From contig CAVOZI010000010.1 of the NCBI GenBank assembly GCA_963700895.1, forward strand, positions 49,033-113,032: a stretch of DNA of 64,000 bases, written 5' to 3'. The stretch comes from Anderseniella sp963700895. Lineage in GTDB: Bacteria > Pseudomonadota > Alphaproteobacteria > Rhizobiales > Aestuariivirgaceae. Below the pieces are notes generated by a model that had not been told where the DNA came from, made no database searches, and worked only from the letters and a program-made list of their open reading frames with translations. Of the stretch, positions 41,958 through 50,043 are shown piece by piece (position 1 is the stretch's first letter; each line of letters starts with the position of its first letter). Both the position numbers and the translations under genes were made by a program.

Positions 41958-43269
41958 GGTAGTGTCCAGAATCTTTCGCACATTTTGTCAGGCGACGGCT
42001 CCGTGGGTTGAGGTTTGCTCCGCGTAGAGCGGCGCCATGTTCATGTACTTGCGGGTCGACCATTGGCTGCTTGCGATGTGCCGCAATCGCGCTGCTGCCA
42101 GGTTCAGGCAACTTTGGCCGTCCGGGAACGCGCCGACCACGCGGGTGCGTCGGCGGATTTCCTTCATGATGCGCTCCAACGGATTGTTGGTCCTGATCTT
42201 CAGCCAATGGCTGTCGGGGAAACTGTAGTAGCTCAGCGTCTCATCAATGTGCGCCTCGACAAGGTCGGCAGCTTTGCCCAGCTTCTGGCGGCGCAGCTCG
42301 TCGATGACCGCAGCGGCCTTCTCCTGCGCCGCCTCCCGGCTTTCCTGGGCATGGATCGCCTTCAGCATATGGCTGATCTCCCGCACCTTCGTCGTCGGTA
42401 CATGGCTGAACACATTGCGGTAGAAATGCACCATGCAGCGCTGCCAGCGGGCGTCGGGCAGGTAGTCAGCGATGCTTTCGATCAGGCCGCGGCAGGCGTC
42501 CGAGATGATCAGCTGCACGCCGCACAGTCCCCGGTTGACCAGGTGGCGCAGAAAGGCCGCCCAGCCGGACTTATCCTCCTTGGCCCCCTCGCAGATGCCG
42601 AGGATCTCGCGGTAGCCCTCAGAATTGACCGCGCTGGCCACCAGCAGCGACACATTGCGCACCTCGCCAGCCCAGGTCCGCTTCATCACGATCCCGTCGA
42701 GATACAGGTAGGGATGCTCACCCTCGATCGGACGGTTCCGCCATTCCTCGATCTTGACGTAGATCTTCTTGTTGAGGTTCGACACCGTGCCGGGACTTAC
42801 CCGTGTGCCCCACAGCGCCTCGGTGATGTCCTCGACCCGCCGCACCGACACACCGGCCAGATACATCTCGATCAAGGCTTCCTCGACCGAACTCTCCCGG
42901 CGCCGATAACGCTCGATGATGGCTGTCTCAAACGTCTGACGTCGCAGCTTCGGAACCTTCAGCTTGACCTCGCCAGCCTTGGTATGCAGCGCCCGCTCAT
43001 AACTGCCGGCCCGTGTGTCCTGACGGCCCTCTCTGCGCTCATAACGCCCGGCACCACAAAGCTGATCGGCTTCCGCGTCGAGCATCGCGTTCAGCGCCTC
43101 TTCGACCGTGCCGCGCACCATCTCGCCAAGGTGATCCCTGATCCGCGCTTCGTCGATCCGGATCACCTGACCCATACCTGCGTCCTTCTCTTCATCCATC
43201 TCGTCGCTCCTTCCATCACTGTAGAAGAAGCCGTCAATCCTGAAAGTGCGAAAGATTCTTTACGTTATC
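41958..43269 (-). mobile_element. IS256-family insertion sequence, copy 1
   Basis: The element is flanked by a perfect 8-bp target duplication CATTGTTG (41950-41957 and 43270-43277). Its ends share AGAATCTTTCGCAC in inverted orientation. Length is 1312 bp with one transposase gene. It is nearly identical to the partial copy at 47196, which lies in the opposite orientation. Confidence 0.95.
41988..43199 (-). CDS. IS256-family (mutator-type) transposase
   Basis: The 403-residue product has the mutator-family plan: E-E-A-L-N-A-M-L-D-A-E-A-D near the start, Y-L-Y-L-D-G-I-V (first Asp), I-I-S-D-A-C-R-G-L (second Asp), W-Q-R-C-M-V-H-F-Y-R-N (the C-x-x-H motif) and R-T-N-N-P-L-E-R-I-M-K-E-I-R-R-R (catalytic Glu). 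It starts at ATG 43199 after a GGAAGGAGCG. The gene is complete, so the element is probably active. Confidence 0.95.
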   Translation of the reverse strand: MDEEKDAGMGQVIRIDEARIRDHLGEMVRGTVEEALNAMLDAEADQLCGAGRYERREGRQDTRAGSYERALHTKAGEVKLKVPKLRRQTFETAIIERYRRRESSVEEALIEMYLAGVSVRRVEDITEALWGTRVSPGTVSNLNKKIYVKIEEWRNRPIEGEHPYLYLDGIVMKRTWAGEVRNVSLLVASAVNSEGYREILGICEGAKEDKSGWAAFLRHLVNRGLCGVQLIISDACRGLIESIADYLPDARWQRCMVHFYRNVFSHVPTTKVREISHMLKAIHAQESREAAQEKAAAVIDELRRQKLGKAADLVEAHIDETLSYYSFPDSHWLKIRTNNPLERIMKEIRRRTRVVGAFPDGQSCLNLAAARLRHIASSQWSTRKYMNMAPLYAEQTSTHGAVA

Positions 43270-43398
43270 CATTGTTGCCGTTGCTCGCAGGCTAATAACC
43301 ATCGCAAACGCGATCCTCAAAACTGGCACACCATGGCAACATCAACTCGCTACGTAGACACAGTTGCTAGTTTAGGCTAGGCCTTTGCACCCAAGGCC

Positions 43399-45155
43399 CT
43401 ATTCCGCAGCTGGTGCCTCTGCCTGGAGTGGCTGTTCCGAGGCTCGCTGCACCAGTTTCGCTTGACCGCCATTCACCTCGTAAAGCCGCGTGGCAATGGT
43501 CTTCCAGGCGGGGCGGTGAGTAATCGCCACGATGGTGTAGTTACTGCCGAGCCCAGCAATGTTCTGGCAAATGGCGGCTTCGGTCTTGTCATCCAGCGCG
43601 CTGGTCACTTCGTCCAGCACCAAAAGGGCGGCTTGCGTACTAGCGCTCGCGCCAGTGAAAGGCGCTGGCGCTGACCACCTGACAACTTCGAGCCCATGGT
43701 GCCGATATGTGTGTCGAGTTTTCTCGGAAGCTCACCAATGAACCCGTCGACGCCGGCCGCATGCAGCGCATCCCAGACATCGCCTGCGCGAGATCGTATC
43801 GTCACCCAACGTGACATTGTCATAAATCGTACCATGCAGCAGGGTTAGTTCCTGTGGCACGTAACCGATGCTTGATCGCCACGCTTCATATCAACCTGTC
43901 GAAGCGGGACGCCGTCGAGCGAAATGCTTCCCGCGTCCGGGTGGTGCAGTCCCGTCAGCAGATCTATGATGGTTGTTTTTCCGGCACCGGATGGACCCAG
44001 CAGCACCGTTACACCGCCGGCCGGAATCTCCAGGTCCGACCTGCTTCAGCACCGGCTTCTTGTCGTACGCAAAATCCACGTTGTCGAAGCGGCAACCGAT
44101 TTCCAGCTGCGGATGATCCGTCCCGCTCGACCGGCTCCGGGTTGGCCTCAGCCTTCTGATCATTGCCATCAATGACGAGTACGCCCCCTGCATGATGGCT
44201 GCTGCTGCATGTGCTCCTGTATTTTCTTCACCAGCGTGATCACCTGGTAGTAGATGATGCCAAGCACCAGCAGAGTCAGACAGTGGTGCATTGACCAGAC
44301 CTGCGTACCGATGTAGAAGCCCGCCACGACGGTCAGTGCAACCATCACGTCCTGTCCATTGCTCAGCGCATGCTGAGAGAACTGCACGGAAAAATAGGCC
44401 CTGCGCATCTCGACCACCAGATCGTCGAACAGCCTGGTGAAGGTTGCGCCACGGTTCATCGATTTGATGGCCTTCATGTTGCCCACCGCGTCTTGCACCT
44501 TGGAGCCCAAGCAGGCCCGCGCGTTCCCACTGTTTTTGCCCGGCTTCGCGAGCCGACTGGATCATCTTGTAGAGGGGAAACGACAGGACGATCGCGGCGA
44601 TCAGGGTGAGAACGACCATATAGCCTGAGATCAGCGTGGCGGCAGTCAGCAGGGCGATGCTTGTACAATCGACACGATCACCATCGCCGAAGACTGATAC
44701 GCATCACCAGCATGTATGGTCTGGGAGCCGATCGAGTTGGCAATATGCCCAGGCGGTAGATCGATGAAATACCCCCACCGTGCCTGCATGACACTTCCAA
44801 GCAGGCGACGCCGGATTTCTGCCTGGACTGCGGAGACTGACAGAGCCACATTGGTCATCGCCGCCAAAACCAGCAAGGACTTGAGGGTGAGCAAGGCGCT
44901 CACCAGTAGAACGAAGCTGGTGATTGTTGGCTCGAAGCCCAACCACTGGATGATGCCCACCATCATTTTGTTCAGGCGGAACTCACTGGCTACGCCGTCG
45001 CCGCCTATGGCGCTGATAGTCGGCAGGATCGCCCCCATGCTCAGCATGTTGAGAAATCCCGCCAGCAGAATACAGATGAAGACCGACCCGGGCTTCGCGC
45101 CTGGGGCGTTCAGAAACATGTCCAATAGGGAGTTCTGCTTTATTAAGCGCCGCAC
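43399..45155 (-). pseudogene. ABC exporter with fused membrane and ATPase domains, many frameshifts
   Basis: Fragments in changing frames make one ABC half-transporter of about 580 residues. The N-terminal membrane part (45155-44646) begins M-R-R-L-I-K-Q-N-S-L-L-D-M-F with two or three helices. Later pieces give L-T-L-I-A-A-I-V-L-S-F-P-L-Y-K, A-V-G-N-M-K-A-I-K-S-M-N-R, the Walker A G-P-S-G-A-G-K-T-T near 43990, the signature L-S-G-G-Q-R-Q-R-L-S-L-A-R-A-L near 43665 and Walker B L-V-L-D-E-V-T-S-A-L-D-D near 43610. Breaks occur near 44650, 44520, 44200, 44130, 44035, 43870, 43800 and 43625. Its setting suggests export of a glycan, lipid or protein. Confidence 0.8.
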
Positions 45156-45807
45156 TAGAATTGCGTCTCCAAACTTACTGAAATTTGGTCCGAGAATGAA
45201 TTTTAACGGACAGTGAACAAAGTTTAGCCCAATCCACTACCCGCTTGACCTCATTGTTAACCCGATAATCGACGAGATTTAGACTGCACAGTGACGCGAA
45301 GCTCCGTAACCTTTTGCCCGAACGCTCCCCAGCTGGAAAGGGGCTAATTTGTTGCAGGTCGAATTTGTTCCCACAGCACTTTCGCCACCGCCACCGCCAC
45401 CGCCACCGCCACCGCCACCGGATCAATTCCCTGTGTCTGGACCCAGATCCTCTCATTGCCTGAGCCGTGCAGCTCCCGTTGATGGGTTGAGCACAGAGGC
45501 ACGGTGAACTCGTCCGATTGTCTGGCAAGCGAGCACCGCAATTGACGAGGAGCTCGAAAATCGCGTGGCAGGAATTTCGAGCCCTTCAGTCGTTCGGTTG
45601 TGCCCTTACGGCATTCCGAGAACTTGCCTAAGAGCCATTCAAGTGATTGCGGCACGGCGCCTGAACCGGGTGCACCACCCCCAACTGAATGACTATTGCT
45701 GATGACAAGCCCCGGGTCGCTGCAAAACTTTCTAAAAAGTCGCTTTTTGAGTAGCCGAACCTAGAGCAAAAGAGCGAGAAAGAACGCCACGGCAGAAAGA
45801 GAAAGTT
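45156..45807. other. intergenic region with a hexanucleotide microsatellite
   Basis: About 650 bases between divergent genes. It contains (CGCCAC)6, listed separately. Open frames crossing the microsatellite on the minus strand would encode alternating R-W or V-A and have no other merit. Confidence 0.45.
45383..45418. repeat. hexanucleotide microsatellite (CGCCAC)6
   Basis: Six perfect tandem copies of CGCCAC plus a partial unit. It is the only simple-sequence repeat of this kind noted in the window and lies about 230 bases upstream of the ABC exporter start. Slippage would change its length by six bases. Confidence 0.95.
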
Positions 45808-46812
45808 TTGACCAACTCCAGCAAAAGGGCACTGGTTTGCGGTGGCGGAGGCTTTATCGGAAGTCATCTTGTCAGACGGCTGAAACAGGAAGGCTTTTGG
45901 GTGCGCACGATTGATATCAAGAGGCCTGTTTTTTCGGCCAGCGAAGCCGACGATTTCATTATCGGGGATTTGCGCGATCCAGACGTATGCCATGCCATGA
46001 TCGATCGCGATTTTGACGAGGTCTATCAACTTGCCGCGGACATGGGTGGCTCGGAGTATATTTTCTCTGGTGAGAATGATGCCGAGATCATGATTAACTC
46101 AGCGGGCATTAACTTAAGGGTGCTGGAAGCTTGCACAATCGAACGCGTTGGCAGCTTGTTCTACTCCTCCTCGGCGTGCATCTATCCTACGGAGAACCAG
46201 ACCGATCCGAATAGCCCGAACTGTGAGGATTCATCAGCGTATCCCGCGAACCCTGACAGTGAATACGGCTGGGAGAAACTTTTCAGTGAACGTCTTTACC
46301 TCGCTCACCGCCGAAACAAAGGCCTTAACGTTCACATTGGCCGCTATCACAATATCTTCGGCCCGCAGGGTGCCTGGAAAGGCGGTCGGGAAAAGGCACC
46401 GGCTGCCATTTGCCGAAAAGTAGCGCTTGCCCGTGATGGGGGTAGTATCGAAGTGTTGGGGGACGGTCAGCAAACCCGGTCTTTCTTGTACATTGACGAT
46501 TGTGTGGAAGCCACACTTCGGCTTTGTCGGTCAGATTTCGAAGGACCCGTTAATATCGGTTCAGAAGACATGGTCACCATTAACGACCTTGTCGATCTTG
46601 TTGCCGAGATAGCCGGCAAAACAATCAGCAAGGTGCATCGACCCGGTCCAGTGGGTGTGCGTGGACGCAATTCAAACAACCGTTTGATCAGCGAGAAGCT
46701 GGGTTGGGAACCTTCGGTTTCATTGCGCACCGGTCTGGATATCACGTATTCGTGGATCGCCTCTGAAATCAGACGAACAAATTACCATCCTGCCGACAGC
46801 TCCAGACGATAA
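45808..46812 (+). CDS. GDP-mannose 3,5-epimerase-like NAD-dependent epimerase
   Basis: An SDR-family sugar nucleotide epimerase of 334 residues starting at TTG 45808. It shows C-G-G-G-G-F-I-G-S-H-L, Y-Q-L-A-A-D-M-G-G, S-S-A-C-I-Y-P, Y-G-W-E-K (catalytic Y-x-x-x-K), G-R-Y-H-N-I-F-G-P and W-K-G-G-R-E-K-A-P-A-A. It also has the C-terminal G-V-R-G-R-N-S. These match the GDP-mannose 3,5-epimerase family best known from plants, which makes GDP-L-galactose and GDP-L-gulose. Here it probably supplies an L-sugar for surface glycan. It is free of frameshifts and precedes a truncated glycan gene by 20 bases. Confidence 0.9.
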   Translation: MTNSSKRALVCGGGGFIGSHLVRRLKQEGFWVRTIDIKRPVFSASEADDFIIGDLRDPDVCHAMIDRDFDEVYQLAADMGGSEYIFSGENDAEIMINSAGINLRVLEACTIERVGSLFYSSSACIYPTENQTDPNSPNCEDSSAYPANPDSEYGWEKLFSERLYLAHRRNKGLNVHIGRYHNIFGPQGAWKGGREKAPAAICRKVALARDGGSIEVLGDGQQTRSFLYIDDCVEATLRLCRSDFEGPVNIGSEDMVTINDLVDLVAEIAGKTISKVHRPGPVGVRGRNSNNRLISEKLGWEPSVSLRTGLDITYSWIASEIRRTNYHPADSSRR

Positions 46813-46832
46813 AATGGTATCAGGGACAGTTC

Positions 46833-47195
46833 ATGCGTCGTGATCTGCAGAACTCGCCTGTTATTGTCGTCGCCCAGCGCTGGGATGGCTTTGGGGGACG
46901 CTTGTGCGCGATTTTAAATGCTTATCTGTCGCCCAGTCACTCGGTGTGGCATTTGGATTTGTGTGGCCCCGCACCCGGGAATGGGGCTTCGAAGACCCAT
47001 GTGAGATATTTGATCAAACATTTGTCGAGCGCTTTGAGTTATCTCCGGCTGATCTGGAAAAACGAGATATCCTTGCGGATCCGACCAGTCTAACCCTGTC
47101 CGAGGCATGCGAAACTTGCGAAAATTGCCATGTTCACGCGTTTATTGACATCAATGAATGTTTTGATGTCGCTACGTTTTCTGATGAAGCAAAAG
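46833..47195 (+). pseudogene. glycan-synthesis gene fragment, frameshifted and cut by IS256
   Basis: The start frame reads V-V-A-Q-R-W-D-G-F-G-G-R-L-C-A-I-L-N-A. After one missing base near 46924 it continues L-S-V-A-Q-S-L-G-V-A-F-G-F-V-W-P-R to the insertion at 47196. The G-G-R-L-x-A-x-x-N-A pattern with a following helix resembles the donor-binding start of some fucosyltransferase-like or polysaccharide enzymes. The 3' part is missing. It would have been co-transcribed with the epimerase gene. Family assignment is weak. Confidence 0.5.
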
Positions 47196-48170
47196 GATAA
47201 CGTAAAGAATCTTTCGCACTTTCAGGATTGACGGCTTCTTCTACAGTGATGGAAGGAGCGACGAGATGGATGAAGAGAAGGACGCAGGTATGGGTCAGGT
47301 GATCCGGATCGACGAAGCGCGGATCAGGGATCACCTTGGCGAGATGGTGCGCGGCACGGTCGAAGAGGCGCTGAACGCGATGCTCGACGCGGAAGCCGAT
47401 CAGCTTTGTGGTGCCGGGCGTTATGAGCGCAGCGAGGGCCGTCAGGACACACGGGCCGGCAGTTATGAGCGGGCGCTGCATACCAAGGCTGGCGAGGTCA
47501 AGCTGAAGGTTCCGAAGCTGCGACGTCAGACGTTTGAGACAGCCATCATCGAGCGTTATCGGCGCCGGGAGAGTTCGGTCGAGGAAGCCTTGATCGAGAT
47601 GTATCTGGCCGGTGTGTCGGTGCGGCGGGTCGAGGACATCACCGAGGCGCTGTGGGGCACACGGGTAAGTCCCGGCACGGTGTCGAACCTCAACAAGAAG
47701 ATCTACGTCAAGATCGAGGAATGGCGGAACCGTCCGATCGAGGGTGAGCATCCCTACCTGTATCTCGACGGGATCGTGATGAAGCGGAGCTGGGCTGGCG
47801 AGGTGCGCAATGTGTCGCTGCTGGTGGCCAGCGCGGTCAATTCTGAGGGCTACCGCGAGATCCTCGGCATCTGCGAGGGGGCCAAGGAGGATAAGTCCGG
47901 CTGGGCGGCCTTTCTGCGCCACCTGGTCAACCGGGGACTGTGCGGCGTGCAGCTGATCATCTCGGACGCCTGCCGCGGCCTGATCGAAAGCATCGCTGAC
48001 TACCTGCCCGACGCCCGCTGGCAGCGCTGCATGGTGCATTTCTACCGCAATGTGTTCAGCCATGTACCGACGACGAAGGTGCGGGAGATCAGCCATATGC
48101 TGAAGGCGATCCATGCCCAGGAAAGCCGGGAGGCGGCGCAGGAGAAGGCTGCTGCGGTCATCGACGAGCT
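47196..48170 (+). mobile_element. IS256-family insertion sequence, copy 2, 3' part lost
   Basis: The left end GATAACGTAAAGAATC is identical to the corresponding end of copy 1, and the sequence then follows copy 1 almost base for base. It stops at 48170, where an IS5-family element begins. Beyond that element the sequence does not resume the IS256 copy, so the right end has been lost. It is inverted relative to copy 1. Confidence 0.9.
47266..48170 (+). pseudogene. IS256 transposase, truncated after about 301 codons
   Basis: Starts at ATG 47266 with the same N-terminus as copy 1 and differs in only two residues over the shared part (S for R after R-Y-E-R, and S for T in M-K-R-x-W). It keeps both catalytic Asp motifs but loses the Glu motif N-N-P-L-E-R. 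The frame closes at 48192 inside the IS5 element. Confidence 0.9.
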
Positions 48171-49472
48171 GGACACCCGCATTAACCGGTGATTTTCGAC
48201 GCAGCGGCGTCGCAAGTTCGGTTGGTTGACACCGTTCTGCAGTTTTGATGACCTTTTTGGCCCCGGGAGCGATGCTCCAGGGTGGTTTTAGCGTCGTTTC
48301 TGTCACTTCCGGACAAACTCATCCTGTGGCGCAGGCCCGCTCATGGAAGATCAGGCGGTCGAAGTTGTAGGCGATGTTGGCCAGGATCAGTTTCGCCTCG
48401 GCGCGGGCAAGACCAATGGTGCGGATAAACAACCCGAAGCGGTTCTTCTGGTGCGCAAAGACATGCTCGACTGTCGCGCGGATCGACGACTTGCCGGCAT
48501 TGGCCCGTGCGATGTGCTTCGGCATCGGGCGTCCTGCGGGCTTGCGGCGATGGATCCGGCTGACCAGCATCTTCGACGCCAGCCACTTCTCGTTCTTCTG
48601 TGACCGGTAGGCGCTGTCGGCCCAGACCTCAGACGAGGTGTTCTTTGTCGTCACCAGTTTCGGCAACATGCGACCGTCGGCATGCGAAGCCGAGGTGACA
48701 GCACATGCCCGGATGAACCCGAACCGCCGGTCGATCACAATGTGCGACTTGTAGCCGAACACCGGCAGGGCGATCTGCGGCAGGGGTGTGCCATCCGGTC
48801 GATAGCGGATCTTGCCGCCGACCTTCAGCGTCCAGCGTGCATCGGTGTCCTTCTGTGCCGCCTTGTTCGGCTCATCCGGCCAGATCTCGGCCGCCGTCTT
48901 GCCCTCCTTGATCGCCGCCTTCTCGGCATCGCTGTTGCGCTGCTTCGGCGCCGGTACCAGCGAGGCATCGACGATCTGCCCCGACATCGGGATGTAGCCC
49001 TTCTTCTGCAATTGCCAGTCGAAGGCTTTCATCACCCGCTTCAGCGTGCCGGTCTCGGTGAGTTTGTTGCGGAACAGCCGGATGGTGTTCTCGTCCGGCG
49101 TCGGACCGCCAAGATCAAGGCGCAGGAACCGCATCCAGGACAGCCGGTCGCGGATCATGAACTCCATCTTCGCGTCGCTCAGATTGTGCTGTGCCTGCAG
49201 GATCAGCGCCTTGAACATCGAAACCGGGTCAAACGGCGGCCGTCCGCCCCTGGCGCCATCGCCATATCCGAGGCCTTCAACAAGCCAGCCCCGGAAATGT
49301 TCGAAATCCACCGTGTTCTCCAGAACCTCCAGCGGATCGCCGTTCTGGCTCAGCCGCTCAAGGTGCTCGGAAAGCCCAAAAAACGATCGATGTTCCATCG
49401 CCCTGCCTCCACATCATGACAGGACAAGTGAATCATAAAATCCAGAATCCGGACAGGTTTTTGCGGGTGTCC
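48171..49472 (-). mobile_element. IS5-family insertion sequence
   Basis: Terminal inverted repeats GGACACCCGCA (left, 48171) and the same sequence inverted at the right end (to 49472) enclose one transposase gene. The flanks carry AGCT on both sides (48167-48170 and 49473-49476), a 4-bp target duplication. Length 1302 bp. It is nested in the second IS256 copy. Confidence 0.9.
48319..49398 (-). CDS. IS5-family transposase
   Basis: The 359-residue DDE transposase shows G-R-P-P-F-D-P-V-S-M-F-K-A-L near residue 52, then the catalytic motifs I-V-D-A-S-L-V-P-A-P, V-W-A-D-S-A-Y-R-S and R-A-T-V-E-H-V-F-A-H-Q-K. Length and motif spacing match the IS5 group. It is complete, starting at ATG 49398 after a GGCAGGGCG. 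Confidence 0.95.
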   Translation of the reverse strand: MEHRSFFGLSEHLERLSQNGDPLEVLENTVDFEHFRGWLVEGLGYGDGARGGRPPFDPVSMFKALILQAQHNLSDAKMEFMIRDRLSWMRFLRLDLGGPTPDENTIRLFRNKLTETGTLKRVMKAFDWQLQKKGYIPMSGQIVDASLVPAPKQRNSDAEKAAIKEGKTAAEIWPDEPNKAAQKDTDARWTLKVGGKIRYRPDGTPLPQIALPVFGYKSHIVIDRRFGFIRACAVTSASHADGRMLPKLVTTKNTSSEVWADSAYRSQKNEKWLASKMLVSRIHRRKPAGRPMPKHIARANAGKSSIRATVEHVFAHQKNRFGLFIRTIGLARAEAKLILANIAYNFDRLIFHERACATG

Positions 49473-49891
49473 AGCTTGTCCGCCAGAAGCCCATGGCGAG
49501 GGCTGAACGGCTAAAAGTCTTGGAGACCGTGGTTGAGCACATCCAGCCTCTTTAAAAGCCGTTACCTTATGGCTCAACTCGCTACTATATGAGAAACCAA
49601 CAGACGGAATAAAGAGTGCATGACAAAACAAAGCCAATTAGCAATGAAAGCCTAGCGCGGGTGCAGATTGCCTACACAGCTAGCGGGAAGCCCAAGCAGA
49701 AAAAGACACTTGGGGCGGTTACACGTCAGCTCCCAGGTTGCCTCTGAGTACGCAGGAATCTGATACGAGTTATAGTGACTCTTCCGGGTAGGTTGAGATT
49801 GTCGCAAGGCGAAGCAAGTTGCCTATGCACCGCTGCATCATCAACGTTTGGCCGCCCCGGGGGCGTTTGGGGCCCCCTTTCTGAAGGGAAA
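49473..49891. other. unassigned sequence between the IS5 element and the tRNA fragment
   Basis: Immediately after the IS5 right end the sequence keeps the IS256 register for about 20 bases (CGCCAGAAGC is shared) and then diverges. The bases 49855-49880 form a G/C-rich hairpin (GGGGGC / GCCCCC) followed by CCTTT, a possible terminator. No gene is supported. Confidence 0.4.
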
Positions 49892-49948
49892 TGGTGCCGC
49901 AAGAGGGATTCGAACCCCACGGTTCAAACCCATGGTTTTTGTAACCAT
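49892..49948 (-). tRNA. tRNA 3' fragment, probable integrase attachment site (tRNA-Leu-like)
   Basis: Read on the minus strand, the fragment ends GGGTTCGAATCCC, TTGCGGCA and CCA, the T arm, acceptor strand and 3' end of a tRNA. An anticodon-like arm (ATGGT-TACAAAA-ACCAT) and a short variable arm precede it, but no 5' acceptor strand matching TTGCGGC exists. It is therefore a partial copy, as left behind when an integrative element uses the 3' half of a tRNA gene. The long variable arm region and the acceptor resemble tRNA-Leu. The integrase gene starts about 95 bases away. Confidence 0.6.
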
Positions 49949-50043
49949 CTGTTGTTAAACATATTTTCTGGTTTTAGGCGTTTTTCAACTGCCAATTTGG
50001 TACATTGAATGTGCAATTTTTGGTACATAGAGAGGCGTCGAGC

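Larger units (their letters stand above)
41075..43357 (+). pseudogene. IS110-family transposase, split by an IS256 insertion
   Basis: The N-terminal part (41075-41957, about 294 residues) shows the RuvC-like start V-G-I-D-V-S, F-E-A-T-G-G, T-D-R-I-D-A-E-L-I-A and the Tnp domain with I-P-G-I-G-P-V-S-A and A-P-V-P-H-D-S-G, which holds the catalytic Ser. After the IS256 element the frame resumes from 43278 as V-A-V-A-R-R-L-I-T-I-A-N-A-I-L and ends at TAG 43357. Removing the insert and one copy of the 8-bp duplication restores one intact frame of about 321 residues. GGAAGAGAG precedes ATG 41075. Confidence 0.9.
40908..43380 (+). mobile_element. IS110-family insertion sequence interrupted by IS256
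   Basis: A complete IS110-type transposase reading frame can be rebuilt by removing the IS256 element at 41958-43269. The outer ends are not marked by inverted repeats, as usual for this family, so limits are approximate. The left non-coding part (about 40908-41074) begins with a strong hairpin and is where IS110-group elements encode their bridge RNA. Confidence 0.6.

Noticed and set aside
42015..43295. Plus-strand frame of 426 codons antisense to the IS256 transposase (and its twin on the other copy)
   Set aside because: Same DNA encodes a clear IS256 transposase on the other strand; the antisense product has no recognisable pattern.
43270..47195. Composite transposon bounded by the two IS256 copies
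   Set aside because: Copy 1 has its own 8-bp target duplication on both sides, so it inserted alone; copy 2 lost its right end. Joint movement is not supported.
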